From positions 109,903,943-109,967,942 of the forward strand of contig CM040429.1 in NCBI GenBank assembly GCA_022702705.1: a stretch of 64,000 bases of DNA, read 5' to 3'. The position numbers and the translations under genes are program-made. This document shows, in pieces, positions 1 to 8,644 of the stretch. Positions within the stretch are counted from its first letter, which is position 1. The number at the start of each line of letters is the position of its first letter. The notes beneath the pieces are model-generated. The model made no database searches and was not told the origin of the DNA. It saw only the letters and a list, made by a program, of their open reading frames with translations. The DNA comes from Papilionanthe hookeriana x Papilionanthe teres (Eukaryota > Streptophyta > Magnoliopsida > Asparagales > Orchidaceae).

Positions 1-330
1 AAGGAAGAGAACTAGAATTTGGTACCAGTATCGGAAATTTAGAATTGAAAATTGGAATCAATTTGAAAGAGAGTCGGAATTTGGTACCGACCTCGAAAGG
101 AAGAGAACTGGAATTTGGTACCAATCTCAGAAATTTAGAATTGAAATTTGGTATCAACTCGAAAGAGAGTCGGAATTTGGTACCGACCTCGAAAGGAAGA
201 GAACTGGAATTTGGTACCAGTCTCGGAAATTTAGAATTGAAATTTGGTATCAATTCGAAAGAGAGTCGGAATTTGGTACCGACCTCGAAAGGAAGAGAAC
301 TGGAATTTGGTACCAGTCTCGAAATTTATC
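1..330. repeat. 96-bp tandem repeat (about 3.4 copies, runs off left edge)
   Basis: The motif GAGTCGGAATTTGGTACC recurs at 71, 167 and 263, an exact 96-bp spacing. Inside each unit the core AATTTGGTAYC occurs three times (78, 112, 145, then 174), at spacings of 34, 33 and 29 bp, so the unit looks like a trimer of a ~32-bp monomer. Copies differ by a few bases only. The length is a multiple of three and the plus strand stays open across it, but nothing suggests a protein. It lies downstream of the extra ORF of Tat1, where Tat/Ogre elements are known to carry variable tandem repeats. Confidence 0.93.
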
Positions 331-1076
331 TGTATGAAGAGGGACCCAGTCTTATGCCATCAGAACCAAATCGAACAAAGTTCGTGGCTCCGTGTCAAAA
401 GAACTAGTCGATCCTCTAAAACACAGAGGAAAGAGAACTGAAAGGAACTGGTAAACGTACCAAGCTGAAAAGACTTGACTTAACGACAAGTCGAAGAGAA
501 TATTCAAATTTCAAAAGAGTTTCCAACAGATTTCAATGGAGGAAAGAACTGAAAAGTTAGAATCAGAGGTTTGAGATCGAAATTCAATTCAGAGTTTAGA
601 TTCGTTTTGTTTGTCCTTTAACGATCCCATTTTATTTTCTGTTGTTTATTTAGTGTTCATGTGAATTTGAAGTTCATTTTAATATTCAGATTTTTAGGAA
701 AAGTTCTCATTTATTTTCTTTTCTTTTCTATTCTTCGTTCAAAGTTCATTTAACTCTAATGGCGTTTCCCAGTCAATTTGCACAAAAAGAGGTGAAGGCA
801 AAATATGACGTAGTCATTTTCATTCCAACTTGCTTAAAATACATCATACAACTTAATCTAAACATGATGACATTTTCCTCGGAAATTTAATGTCTCATAC
901 AATCCATGTAAATCCAAAACGGATTGTGTAAGATTGTTGGTGATCCATCCAAAAGCGTCTGTCAAAAATCCATGTATGAATAGTAAGAAACATGGGCAAT
1001 AACATCACCTTCCAAGCCACCCTTGGCAGGAATGCCGCATGGATGTGTATTGCAGGTGTGCTATTTCCCATGTAAC
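331..1076 (-). other. Tat1 3' untranslated region between AlkB ORF and tandem repeat
   Basis: No coding pattern is visible here on either strand. The stretch follows the stop of the AlkB reading frame and precedes the 96-bp array in element orientation. It holds a pyrimidine-rich plus-strand tract near 700-740 (purine-rich on the element strand), but no LTR terminus follows it. I therefore do not call a polypurine tract or a 3' LTR, which should lie left of the window. Confidence 0.5.
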
Positions 1077-1818
1077 TCACAGCTCGTAGGGCCGGAGACT
1101 CTCCAATTCTGGATCTGGCTGAAAGTGGTAAGGCATTTTTCTGTTGTCCATTCTTCTAAAAGTAACTGAGATCCGCTCCACAGGCACTCCTGGAATGCAA
1201 TGCTTCGCAATGTCTGCTCCGTTTCCTTTTAACACCAGGACGGAACCTACCAGGTAGTGGTATCTCCACCGGCCCTCGGAACTCACCGGGGCTCGCAATC
1301 CGGAGGTCGGGTCCGAACATGATGTTGCACTGGTTGACGAATGACACTGTGCAGAAGGGTCTAACAAAGTCATGATGGTCTATATGTGGAGGTATGCAGT
1401 CGCCTTCCTTGTAGATGTTAATAATGCAGTTGTTGGGTATGCAATTTGCAGGCAATACCCTCCATGTTATCATCCTTTTCACCATTCTCTTAATGATTTG
1501 TGGCATCAGATCCACCTCACTGCGACGGAGTATCCCTGGTGGATTTCCTTTTCTGTCTTTGGCAAAATTGTAGCAACATCCGCATTGGATTGTAACTCTT
1601 CCTTTTCCTGGCATCCATCTTCGGGGTTCTGAATAGGTCTTTTCTCTTAGGCGGCCAGCTCGGCCCATTTTCTGTAATTCGAGGATGCATTCTACAATTT
1701 TTTGTTGTTCATAATCTGAGAACACATCTGTATGCAGCTCGAGTCCTTCCAAGATATTAATCCTCTTGCCTCGGATTCTTTCAAAATATTCAAAAGTTTT
1801 CTTCTCAACTAGTTGCAT
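1077..1818 (-). pseudogene. AlkB (ALKBH9/10-like) 2-oxoglutarate/Fe(II) oxygenase domain in Tat1 extra ORF
   Basis: This is the C-terminal part of the extra ORF downstream of integrase. The first frame (1818 to about 1255) encodes the nucleotide-lid region GRVTIQCGCCYNF and then the HxD metal motif PPHIDHHDFVRPFC (His145 and Asp147 of the local frame) and CNIMFG. A one-base shift near 1255 moves the domain to the next frame, which supplies GSVLVLKGNGADIAKHCIP (third metal ligand His) and RISVTFRR (R-x5-R, 2-oxoglutarate binding). It ends near 1077 in a tail typical of plant ALKBH9/10 proteins, a family that includes m6A RNA demethylases. The similarity is to the host plant family rather than to plant-virus AlkB domains. 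The domain is intronless. Lying in the element's orientation, and fused to an ORF1-like N-terminus, it appears to be part of Tat1. An independent processed pseudogene is the alternative. No ligand residue is missing, but the frameshift inactivates this copy. Confidence 0.88.
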
Positions 1819-2566
1819 TTTCTACAGCTCGTATTCCGAGATTATCTGAAGTCCTCGGTGTCTAGTAACATATCGCGGGATGTATGGCTCAACCCCAGCA
1901 CGTTCTTCTGCATTTCTCAGCTCCTAGGGGATAGTCTCTATAGGGACATCCTCCGAGGTTGCTTTCGCAGTAAGACTCTTTGGATCCGGTACATCTGCTC
2001 GGCGTTAAGGTACTGACTCTATTTCTGCTTTTCTTGGTACTTCTTTTATCTGTTTCGACTTTCTTGGAGTTAACCTTCTTCTTTCTGGTTACTGACGAAC
2101 CGGTCTCCTTGGAGCATCTGCACTAACGATATCCACTGTCTGTTTATGTTGATCTTCTGCTAACTTGGTCAACATTTTGCGAATGCAACGATTCTTATTT
2201 CTTCGCTGGGTAGCGAGTGAGAGTAGCTCTCCTTACCCCTTGAATTTCTGCGGGTGCAGCGCTGACAAGCCTACCCTCTGCTGTGGTAACCACGGACTTA
2301 ACTTTCTTATCTTCTCCAGTTGCATGAGCGGCGTTTGCTTTTCTTTTCTTGCTGCTGGATTGGTGACTCGGGCCACCCATTTTCATCACTGTCTGGCTGT
2401 GAAGTTCTTCTCGATCAACTGGGATCCAATCATTTTCTTCGTATTGTAAGTCGGCTGGTGTGAAGTCTGAGTCAATCACTATCACTGCTCCATCTCTCAC
2501 CCTCTTTTCATCAAGTGCTAGACTCACGCCATTTCTAAAGTTTAGAACCAACCGCCCGTTCGACAT
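1819..2566 (-). pseudogene. N-terminal half of Tat1 extra ORF (ORF1-like, fused to AlkB)
   Basis: Starts with MSNGRLVLNFRNGVSLAL at 2566 and stays open to 2195. After a shift near 2200 the frame runs, with four in-frame stops, straight into the AlkB domain at 1818. The middle is basic (SSKKRK, GEDKKVK). Three blocks resemble Tat1 ORF1 in the same order: the N-terminus (RLVLNFRN against KLIFSFNN), the segment VVTTAEGRLVSAAP against VVSTPTGLVISAP, and IPEE...EPYIPRY against IPEE...PEYIPRW. I infer a duplicated ORF1 fused to AlkB, for a total ORF of roughly 490 codons. The function of ORF1 in Tat/Ogre elements is unknown to me. The basic stretches would fit nucleic-acid binding or nuclear localisation. 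Confidence 0.7.
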
Positions 2567-2570
2567 TTCC

Positions 2571-2600
2571 CTGCGAAAAAAAATAAGGAAAGGATCAGGG
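2571..2600 (-). promoter_or_regulatory. Candidate 3' splice acceptor just upstream of the AlkB ORF
   Basis: On the element strand a pyrimidine-rich run (CCTTTCCTTATTTTTTTT) ends in CGCAG, and the ORF start codon follows 4 nt later (ATG at 2566-2564). This fits a plant 3' splice site and would let the extra ORF be translated from a spliced subgenomic RNA. The donor is not identified. CGCGGGTGAAG near 2850 is one weak candidate and the leader is another. This is inference from sequence pattern only. Confidence 0.5.
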
Positions 2601-2871
2601 GCTATACTAAGAACAAGAAAAATAAGAAAAACACTTAAAAATTCTTATTCACTTCTTTTAAATTTAAAGAAAGTAGGAAAAGATGAGAAAATATCAGGAA
2701 TGAATGGATTTAAAAGGAAAGATTGACATTTTATTATTACGATTTCCCATGTTTTCTTTTTAACATTTTCGTTGATGAGATTTTTTTTTATCATCCATTT
2801 TATTTTGTTTTGGGTTCGGACCCAGTCACAAAGTGATTACTTCACCCGCGTTTCTAGGGATAAGTTCTACT
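2601..2871 (-). other. AT-rich spacer between integrase and AlkB ORF
   Basis: Very A/T-rich sequence without coding signal separates the integrase C-terminal end (stop at 2872) from the extra ORF. Together with the splice acceptor at its downstream edge it looks intron-like. I see no clear TATA box or ribosome-related signal. Confidence 0.5.
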
Positions 2872-4215
2872 TTAGAGGCCACCCTTCGAAACATCGGTTG
2901 CGTAATACTTCTTTAAATACCGTCCATTGATTGGAAGCATGGGTCGTTCTCCACAGCAATTCACCAGTTGGTAGGAACCTCCAGAGTAGACTGTCTCGAC
3001 CACAAATGGTCCCTCCCAGGTTGGTTCAAATTTACCACCTATCTTGCGATGTGCAAGGATAGGTCTCTTGAGAACAAGAACTAAGTCACCGACTTTGAAA
3101 ATTCTTGGGCGGACCAGTTTATCATGGGCCTGGATCATCTTGGCTTGATACAGTCCAAATTCTGTTGTGCGGAAAGTCTTTTACCTTCCAAGCTTTCCAA
3201 TTCTTCCAGTCGTAGTCTGGCATTTTCCTCTGTAGTGATCTTTTCCGCAATCGCGATTCGGAGTGACGGAAGCCGAACTTCCGGGGCAAGACGGCCTCGG
3301 ACCCGTACACTAAAGCGTAAGGCGTAGACTGAGTAGGAGTCCTAAAGTCGTCCTGTAGGCCCATAAGGCTTCTAACAACTTCTCGTGCCAATTTCTCTTG
3401 TTGTCGTCCAAAGTTTTCTTTAAAAATTGAATGAGAGTTTTATTAAAAGCCTCGGCCAAGCCGTTTGCTCTTGGATAGTAGATCGTTGAGTATTGCCAAT
3501 CGATCCCGTGTCTTCTGACAAAATTGTTGATCTTTGTACTTTTGAATGCAGACCTGTTATCTGAAATGGTTCTGTGCGGTACCCCAAAACGGTAGACAAC
3601 TTGATTCTTAAAAAACTGTAGCACGTGGTGTGCCTTCACTTCTCTGAGTGGTATAGCTTCTGCCCACTTAGAAAAGTAGTCTGTAGCTGCAAGAATGAAG
3701 CGATGTTCTCTTGAAGAAGGCGGTTCTATCGGACCCACTATAGCTGTGCCCCAACACTCAAATGGCCTCGACGCGATTGTCGGATGTAGCACATTTGGAG
3801 GTTGGTGTAGAACCACTCCGTGCACTCGCACTCGGTGACAACTTTTGGCAACTTTCATACGGTCGGTCATCATTGAGGGCCGGTAGTACCCTAGTCTTTT
3901 AATCTTCATTTTCATTTTCGGACCTGACTGATGAGCGCCACAAAGTCCCGAGTGTACTTCTTTGACAATTTCACGAGCCTCGGCCCCGTTCAAGCATCTT
4001 AGCCACATCTGATCAAAAGACCTTCTGTATAACATGTTGTTTATCAATGCGTAAGACAGAGTTCTTTTCTTAATTTGATGGGCTATTGACTTATCGTCTG
4101 GTAAGTTTCCCGTTTGCAAGTAGTCTATTTGTGGCTGCCGCCAATCTTCTGTATTTTCTGTTATTGCTTCAATTGTTTCTTCTGCTTTTTCTGCTGATTT
4201 GTGTATTGTGTCCAT
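2872..4215 (-). pseudogene. Tat1 integrase
   Basis: Codes for the integrase that inserts the cDNA into the genome. The frame from 4215 to about 3345 holds the N-terminal zinc region (His88, His95, Cys126; the second Cys is Val in SCHRVRVHG) and the catalytic core. The second Asp (ISDN, Asp219) and the Glu (AEAFN, Glu255) are 35 residues apart as expected. The first catalytic Asp, normally in a W-x-x-D-x-x-GP context, is Ala here (CWGTAIVGP). Frame shifts near 3345, 3270 and 3130 lead into the C-terminal domain (KVGDLVLV...FEPTWEGPFVV...NGRYLKKYY), ending at 2872. The frame upstream is the same as for RNase H, separated by a stop at about 4222, so a single pol polyprotein is implied. Dead as it stands. 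Confidence 0.9.
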
Positions 4216-4221
4216 GTCGAG

Positions 4222-4710
4222 CTATGAGAGAACTTGACGTCCCCGGACTGACACTTCAACTGACTCATCCTGTAAGCAGGCAAATTCTTTTGCAAGGCGA
4301 GCTAACGCATCTGCGAGAGCATTTTCTCTTCTGGGAATCTTGTAGATTGTTACATTTGGAATTTGTTCCAGCACTTTCATGGCATACTGAAAGTACTGCT
4401 CGAGCCTTGGCTTTAAAATTCTGTAATGTCCGGCGACCTGTTGAATGATCAACTGAGAATCTCCGTATATGTTGATGTCCGTTATTCCCATCTAAATGGT
4501 TAATTCCAGTCCGGTTATAAGGGCTTCGTATTCTGCCTCATTGTTTGTACACAGTTCTGTTAAGTGGTAGGAGTATCTTAACATCCCCCGCTTCGGTGTT
4601 ATAAAGATTGGTCTGATTCCTGCCTTACCGGGCACTATCGTTTGTAATTCTTTGTTCTTCTGTGCTGAGGATGGACCGTCGAAGTATAGTACCCAACGTC
4701 GATCATCAGA
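4222..4710 (-). pseudogene. Tat1 second (archaeal-type) RNase H
   Basis: An additional RNase H sits between the RT-associated RNase H and integrase, the hallmark of the Tat lineage. Visible motifs with the four acidic residues are WVLYFDG, CTNNEAEYEALITGLEL, NIYGDSQLIIQQ and NALADALARLA. An in-frame stop at 4492 splits it after the second motif; another at 4222 separates it from integrase. In function it would degrade RNA in RNA:DNA hybrids during reverse transcription. All acidic residues are kept. Confidence 0.88.
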
Positions 4711-6349
4711 GTCTTCTAGGTTCATTATCTGTTCGTCAGGCAAATCGTCATCGAGAGGCGAATCCGCCGGCAAAGGGTGTGCTGCGAGGAAGTCTGCTAG
4801 GACTTGTCCCTTTACGGCGCCAAGAGGAACGGAAGTTATGTCGAATTGTAATAGTATCATCGACCACCTGGCAAGTCTGCCAGAAAGCGTCGGTCTGGTC
4901 ATCAAGTATTGCAACAGATTAACTCTCGAAATAAGGTTGACCTTATGAGAAAGCATGTAATGCCTGAGCTTTTGAGCGGCGAAGATCAGGGCTAAACAAT
5001 GCTTCTCAATCGGAGGATACTTTACTTCCGTCGAGATTAGACGACGGCTTAGGTATTAGAGAGTGTTTTCTTTTCCCTCGTCATTAACCTGGGCTAGCAG
5101 GGCTCCGAGAGAATCGTCTAAAACCGCGGTATAAAGTATCAACAGTCTACCTGATACTGGGGCTGCTAAGACAGGAGGTGTCATTAAATATTGCTTAACA
5201 TCCTTAAAAGCTCGCTGGCATTTCGCATTCCAAACGAATTTGGCGTCCTTTTTAACCAATGCCGAGAAGGGCTGACACCTACCTGACAAGTTTGAGATAA
5301 AGCGTCGAAGATATGCCAACTTCCCTTAAAAGGATCGTAGTTGTTTCAAAGTTTTGGGAGGAGGCATTTCTATAATAGCTTTAATCTTCTCCGGATCAAT
5401 TTCAATCCCGCGATGTCGGACAACAAATCCTAAGAATTTCCCGGAGGTGACGCCGAAGGCGCATTTTAAGGGATTCATCTTAAGGTTAAATTGTCTTAGT
5501 CACTCGAAAACAATTCTTAAATCATACAGGTGATCTTCCTTCAGTTTACTTTTGATGACCACATCATCCACATAGCACTCGATTTGGTTGTGAATGAGAT
5601 CATCAAAAATCTTCATCATCGCTCTTTGGTTTGTTGCTCCTGCGTTCTTTAGTCCAAACAACATCACTGTAGTAGTATACCCCGATCGGCGTTCTGAAGG
5701 CTATAAGCTTTTCATCTTCTGGTGCCATCTTTATCTGGTTGTATCCCGAAGATCCATCCATGAAAGAAAAGATTTCATGTGTTGAAGCAATGTCGATCAT
5801 CAATTCTGGAATTGGTAGAGGGAATTCATCCTTCGGACATGCTTTGTTTAAATCACTAAAGTCTACGCAAATTCTGATCTGACCATTCTTCTTTCTGACT
5901 AGTACCACATTAGCTAACCAACTTGGATATTGTTCTTCACGGAAAAATTTAGTGTCTATTAGCTTCTTAACTTAGGCTATTACTTGTTGCTCAATTTCTA
6001 GACGCATTCTTCTCGGAGCTTGTCTGACTGGAACGGAAGTAGGATCCACTCCTAGCCAGTGAACTGTGACTTCTGGAGCTAATCCTGGCATTTCGTCGTA
6101 ACTCCAAGCAAAACAGTACTTGAATTCCATTAATAGCTTGATTATGTTTTCGGAGTCTTCTTTATTGAGTAAGGAGCTAACAAAGGTAGGCCTAGGCTCT
6201 TCGCTAGTACCTAAGTCAACTTCCATTAACTCATCTATTGTAGATTTAATTTCTTCTTCAAATTCTGGTGGAGCATCTCCGATTTGCAGATCTTCATGAT
6301 CTTCTGAGGCTTCCAAGCAGTCTTTATTAGGTTCGCAAGTGACAACCAA
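4711..6349 (-). pseudogene. Tat1 reverse transcriptase with its RNase H
   Basis: The RT copies element RNA into DNA. Element order is: acidic linker ending DAPPEFEEEIKSTIDEL; APEVTVHWLGVDP; an in-frame stop at about 5972; fingers/palm motifs RKKNGQIRICVDFSDLNKACPKD and FSFMDGSSGYNQIKMAPEDE; then a frameshift near 5660. The YVDD active site lies at 5574-5563. The thumb/RNase H part is MAYLRRFISNLSG...LLILYTAVLDDSLGALL at 5319-5056, then a stop and ARWSMILLQFDI. From 5319 downward RT, both RNase H domains and integrase share one frame. This RT is intact in domain content but carries several stops and shifts. Confidence 0.9.
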
Positions 6350-7152
6350 GCAAAATCCTGTATCATCAACTGATCCTACTGTGTCGAATCCGAGACCATG
6401 TTTTGAATTGGGAGGCCGACCGACATTATTCCATAATTTTTCAAAATGTTGTGATCGGCCTTTTGTCCATCGTCGAGGTAAGACTCCACGTTGAATTAAA
6501 TTTTGAACACAGGGAGATTACCACTTAAAAGGTAGTTCCATTAATTCGGAAGAAGTAACATCTTGAAATTGTACATCTTTTTCAGTATTGGAAGAAGAAG
6601 CACCACGGTAAAACTTGATCGGCTTAGCACCACCACCATGCATTTCTTTGACCACCATACCCCCGATTTTATTAGAATGGATCGGGGTCAGGGTCATAGT
6701 ATGTACATAATGGTTAGTCTTCTTGTACATTGATTTATATTCTTCATTCTTTTCATCTTCGAGAGAAATCTTGAATTGTGGTTCCTTCTGAGTTATTGTC
6801 GCTGCTTCTTTCTCAATTTCTTCTTCTTCTTCAGAGTTGTTCTCCCAATCAACATCGATGACCGGTTTCTTCTGTCCAACTGTTCCAACGTTTCTTCCAC
6901 GTCCTCGTCCCTGGCCTCGACCTCGGGTGCGAGTTCTGGAGAAACCTTCACCATCTCGCCGTAAGGGAGTGGTGAGTAACTGTTGGACTAGAACTCAGGT
7001 TCTTCATCGTCTCGATTTTCTTTTGCTTCATTTGGTATGGTATTTCTGGAAAAGATTGTTTTCTTCGGAGGCGCGTAGTAGGCCGCATCTTCATGAATTC
7101 CAATTTCATGCACAGAGAACGGTTGCAAATCACCTTTGATGCACTGTTCCCC
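6350..7152 (-). pseudogene. Tat1 protease-RT linker with Arg/Gly-rich box
   Basis: Part of the polyprotein between protease and RT, preserved as pieces in all frames. Recognisable segments are a GDLQPFSVHEIGIHEDAAYY block near 7130-7070, an Arg/Gly-rich run (RGRGQGRGRGR) near 6945-6890, an acidic stretch, and the block HTMTLTPIHSNKIG at about 6700. The same blocks recur in Tat2, which argues for a formerly coding sequence. The role is unknown; the RG-rich run would suit RNA binding. Confidence 0.65.
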
Positions 7153-7530
7153 TCATTTGTAATACTTTATGCACTGGTGCAGAGACGACGGTACCATCCG
7201 GTTTTCATGGATCCACGGTCGGCCCAGTAGAGCGTTGAACGATGTCTCAGAATCAATTATATGGAATTTTGCGGTTTTCTTTGCTAAATCACCGGTCTTC
7301 ATTAGTAATGTTATCAATCCATAAGCTCTTTCTCCTTTTTGATTGAAGCCTCTTAATAACATCTTGTCTGCTTCAAGCTCGCGAGCATCAATTTCCAAAA
7401 TCGCTAGCATCCAAAGATTCATTATGTTGATTGATGCCGGATCAACCAACACTCTGGAGAGCGTAAACTTTCCAATAGTGACTGAAATGTATAACGGTCG
7501 GTTGTGATCACCTGTTCCCAGTAATAGATC
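7153..7530 (-). pseudogene. Tat1 aspartic protease
   Basis: A retropepsin-like protease that would cleave the polyprotein. The frame reads VTFTDNDLLLG, then RPLYISVTIGKFTLSRVLVDPASINIM with the catalytic Asp in LVDPAS, and later FNALLGRPWIH, the second conserved signature. The usual D-S/T-G is altered: Tat2 has DPRAS at this place, so Tat1 seems to have lost one codon. It lies in the same frame as the gag-protease linker upstream. Confidence 0.82.
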
Positions 7531-8644
7531 ATTGTCCGTGAAGGTAACACATCGTTGTTCTCTTAACTAGAAAACCTCGTCGAAGGAATCACCAGCCATT
7601 TGAGCTAAACAAATCTCTAGATCAAATAAAGCCTTGATCAGAGCTTCCCTCATCTCCTTTGACAGGATCAGAGCGTCGTATATGCTTAGTTTGGCTGGTA
7701 GCTTCATAAGATGGGCTAGCACATTGTAGTCCACTTTATTACCATGTTCCTCGGTTTCTTCCCGAATGGGCAGTTCCTCTACTGGGGTTGACTCTTTCTG
7801 AGCAACCACCTGCTTTCCTTTATCCTTTGGACCCATTCTCGGAGGTAGAACTTTTCCGCTTCTTTGATTAACTTCAGTAATCTCTTCTGAATCTGGTGCT
7901 GGATCTGTCGGTGTCTCCTTTTGAATCGGTATGACTTGCTCTTTTAGAGTTGCTTCAGGATCTGATAGTTTTATTTCTATCGTGATCGGAGCTCCTCAAA
8001 ATTCACAAATGGACTCGTTGCTTTTCGAGCTTTCGTAGCCTCCCTTGTGAACATTTTCTTCGTCGGGGTCATCGAGGTTGTGTATGATTTGAGAATCGTT
8101 ATTCGTATTGGAATCGAGATTCGGATTAAGTCGGTTGTCGCTAGTAACGTAATCGTTAGAAACAGTCAAAACGTAGCCAACGCCATAACCCTTATCATTA
8201 TAAGACCCCGCCGGGGCGAGCAGATAATCATACAGATTCAGAAGTTCGAGGGATTTCTCCCTCGAATCGGAAACAACCATCCTAGGATAAGTATCCCCTA
8301 GTCTACCCTTTCAGAGCCTCGGTCTTCTTTTCTTCCACGTTCTTCTCCTCCTTCTGGGGCGGTTCTTCAATCTCAAGTGATAGTGCCGGCTCGACAGGTT
8401 TCAAACTCTGAGTTGAAGCGCGTACCGAAGCGGTCTGGATGTGATCCAAAATTTTCTTTGATGACTTTGTCCAGACGGTACTCCATCCATCATCGGTCGT
8501 GTAAGGGTCTATTGGAACAATAGGATCCGTCGAGATAACATTGACGGAACCTCCTTTCTGGGGTTCCTTCATGTATTCCTTCGAGATCGTTATGTTCCCT
8601 TTTTGGAGATTGTCATCAAGCCAGCTCTTGAAAGTGATGCAATC
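7531..8644 (-). pseudogene. Tat1 gag-protease linker
   Basis: A polyprotein stretch between the gag zinc-knuckle-like motif and protease. It continues in frame past the stop at 8645 (GNITISKEYMKEP, then SVNVISTDPIVPIDPYT, DGWSTVW). After a shift it contains GYGVGYVLTVSNDYV, EEITEVNQRSGKVLPP, and the block SIYDALILSKEMREALIKAL just before protease. Each block has a counterpart in Tat2, and some in Tat3, so this is old coding sequence and not spacer. Function is structural or processing; nothing enzymatic is seen. Confidence 0.7.

Noticed and set aside
1..330. CRISPR-like array
   Set aside because: Direct tandem repeats without spacers, in a plant nuclear context.
45..407. Open frame with 32-residue repeats across the tandem array
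   Set aside because: The period is 96 bp, a multiple of three, so an open frame is expected by chance. It is on the strand opposite to the element and lacks gene context.
700..750. Possible polypurine tract and 3' LTR start of Tat1
   Set aside because: Pyrimidine-rich on the plus strand, but no TCAACA terminus or any LTR block follows. The tandem repeat continues the internal region instead.
895..1080. Short open frame after the AlkB stop
   Set aside because: No recognisable domain and no counterpart. Treated as 3' untranslated sequence.
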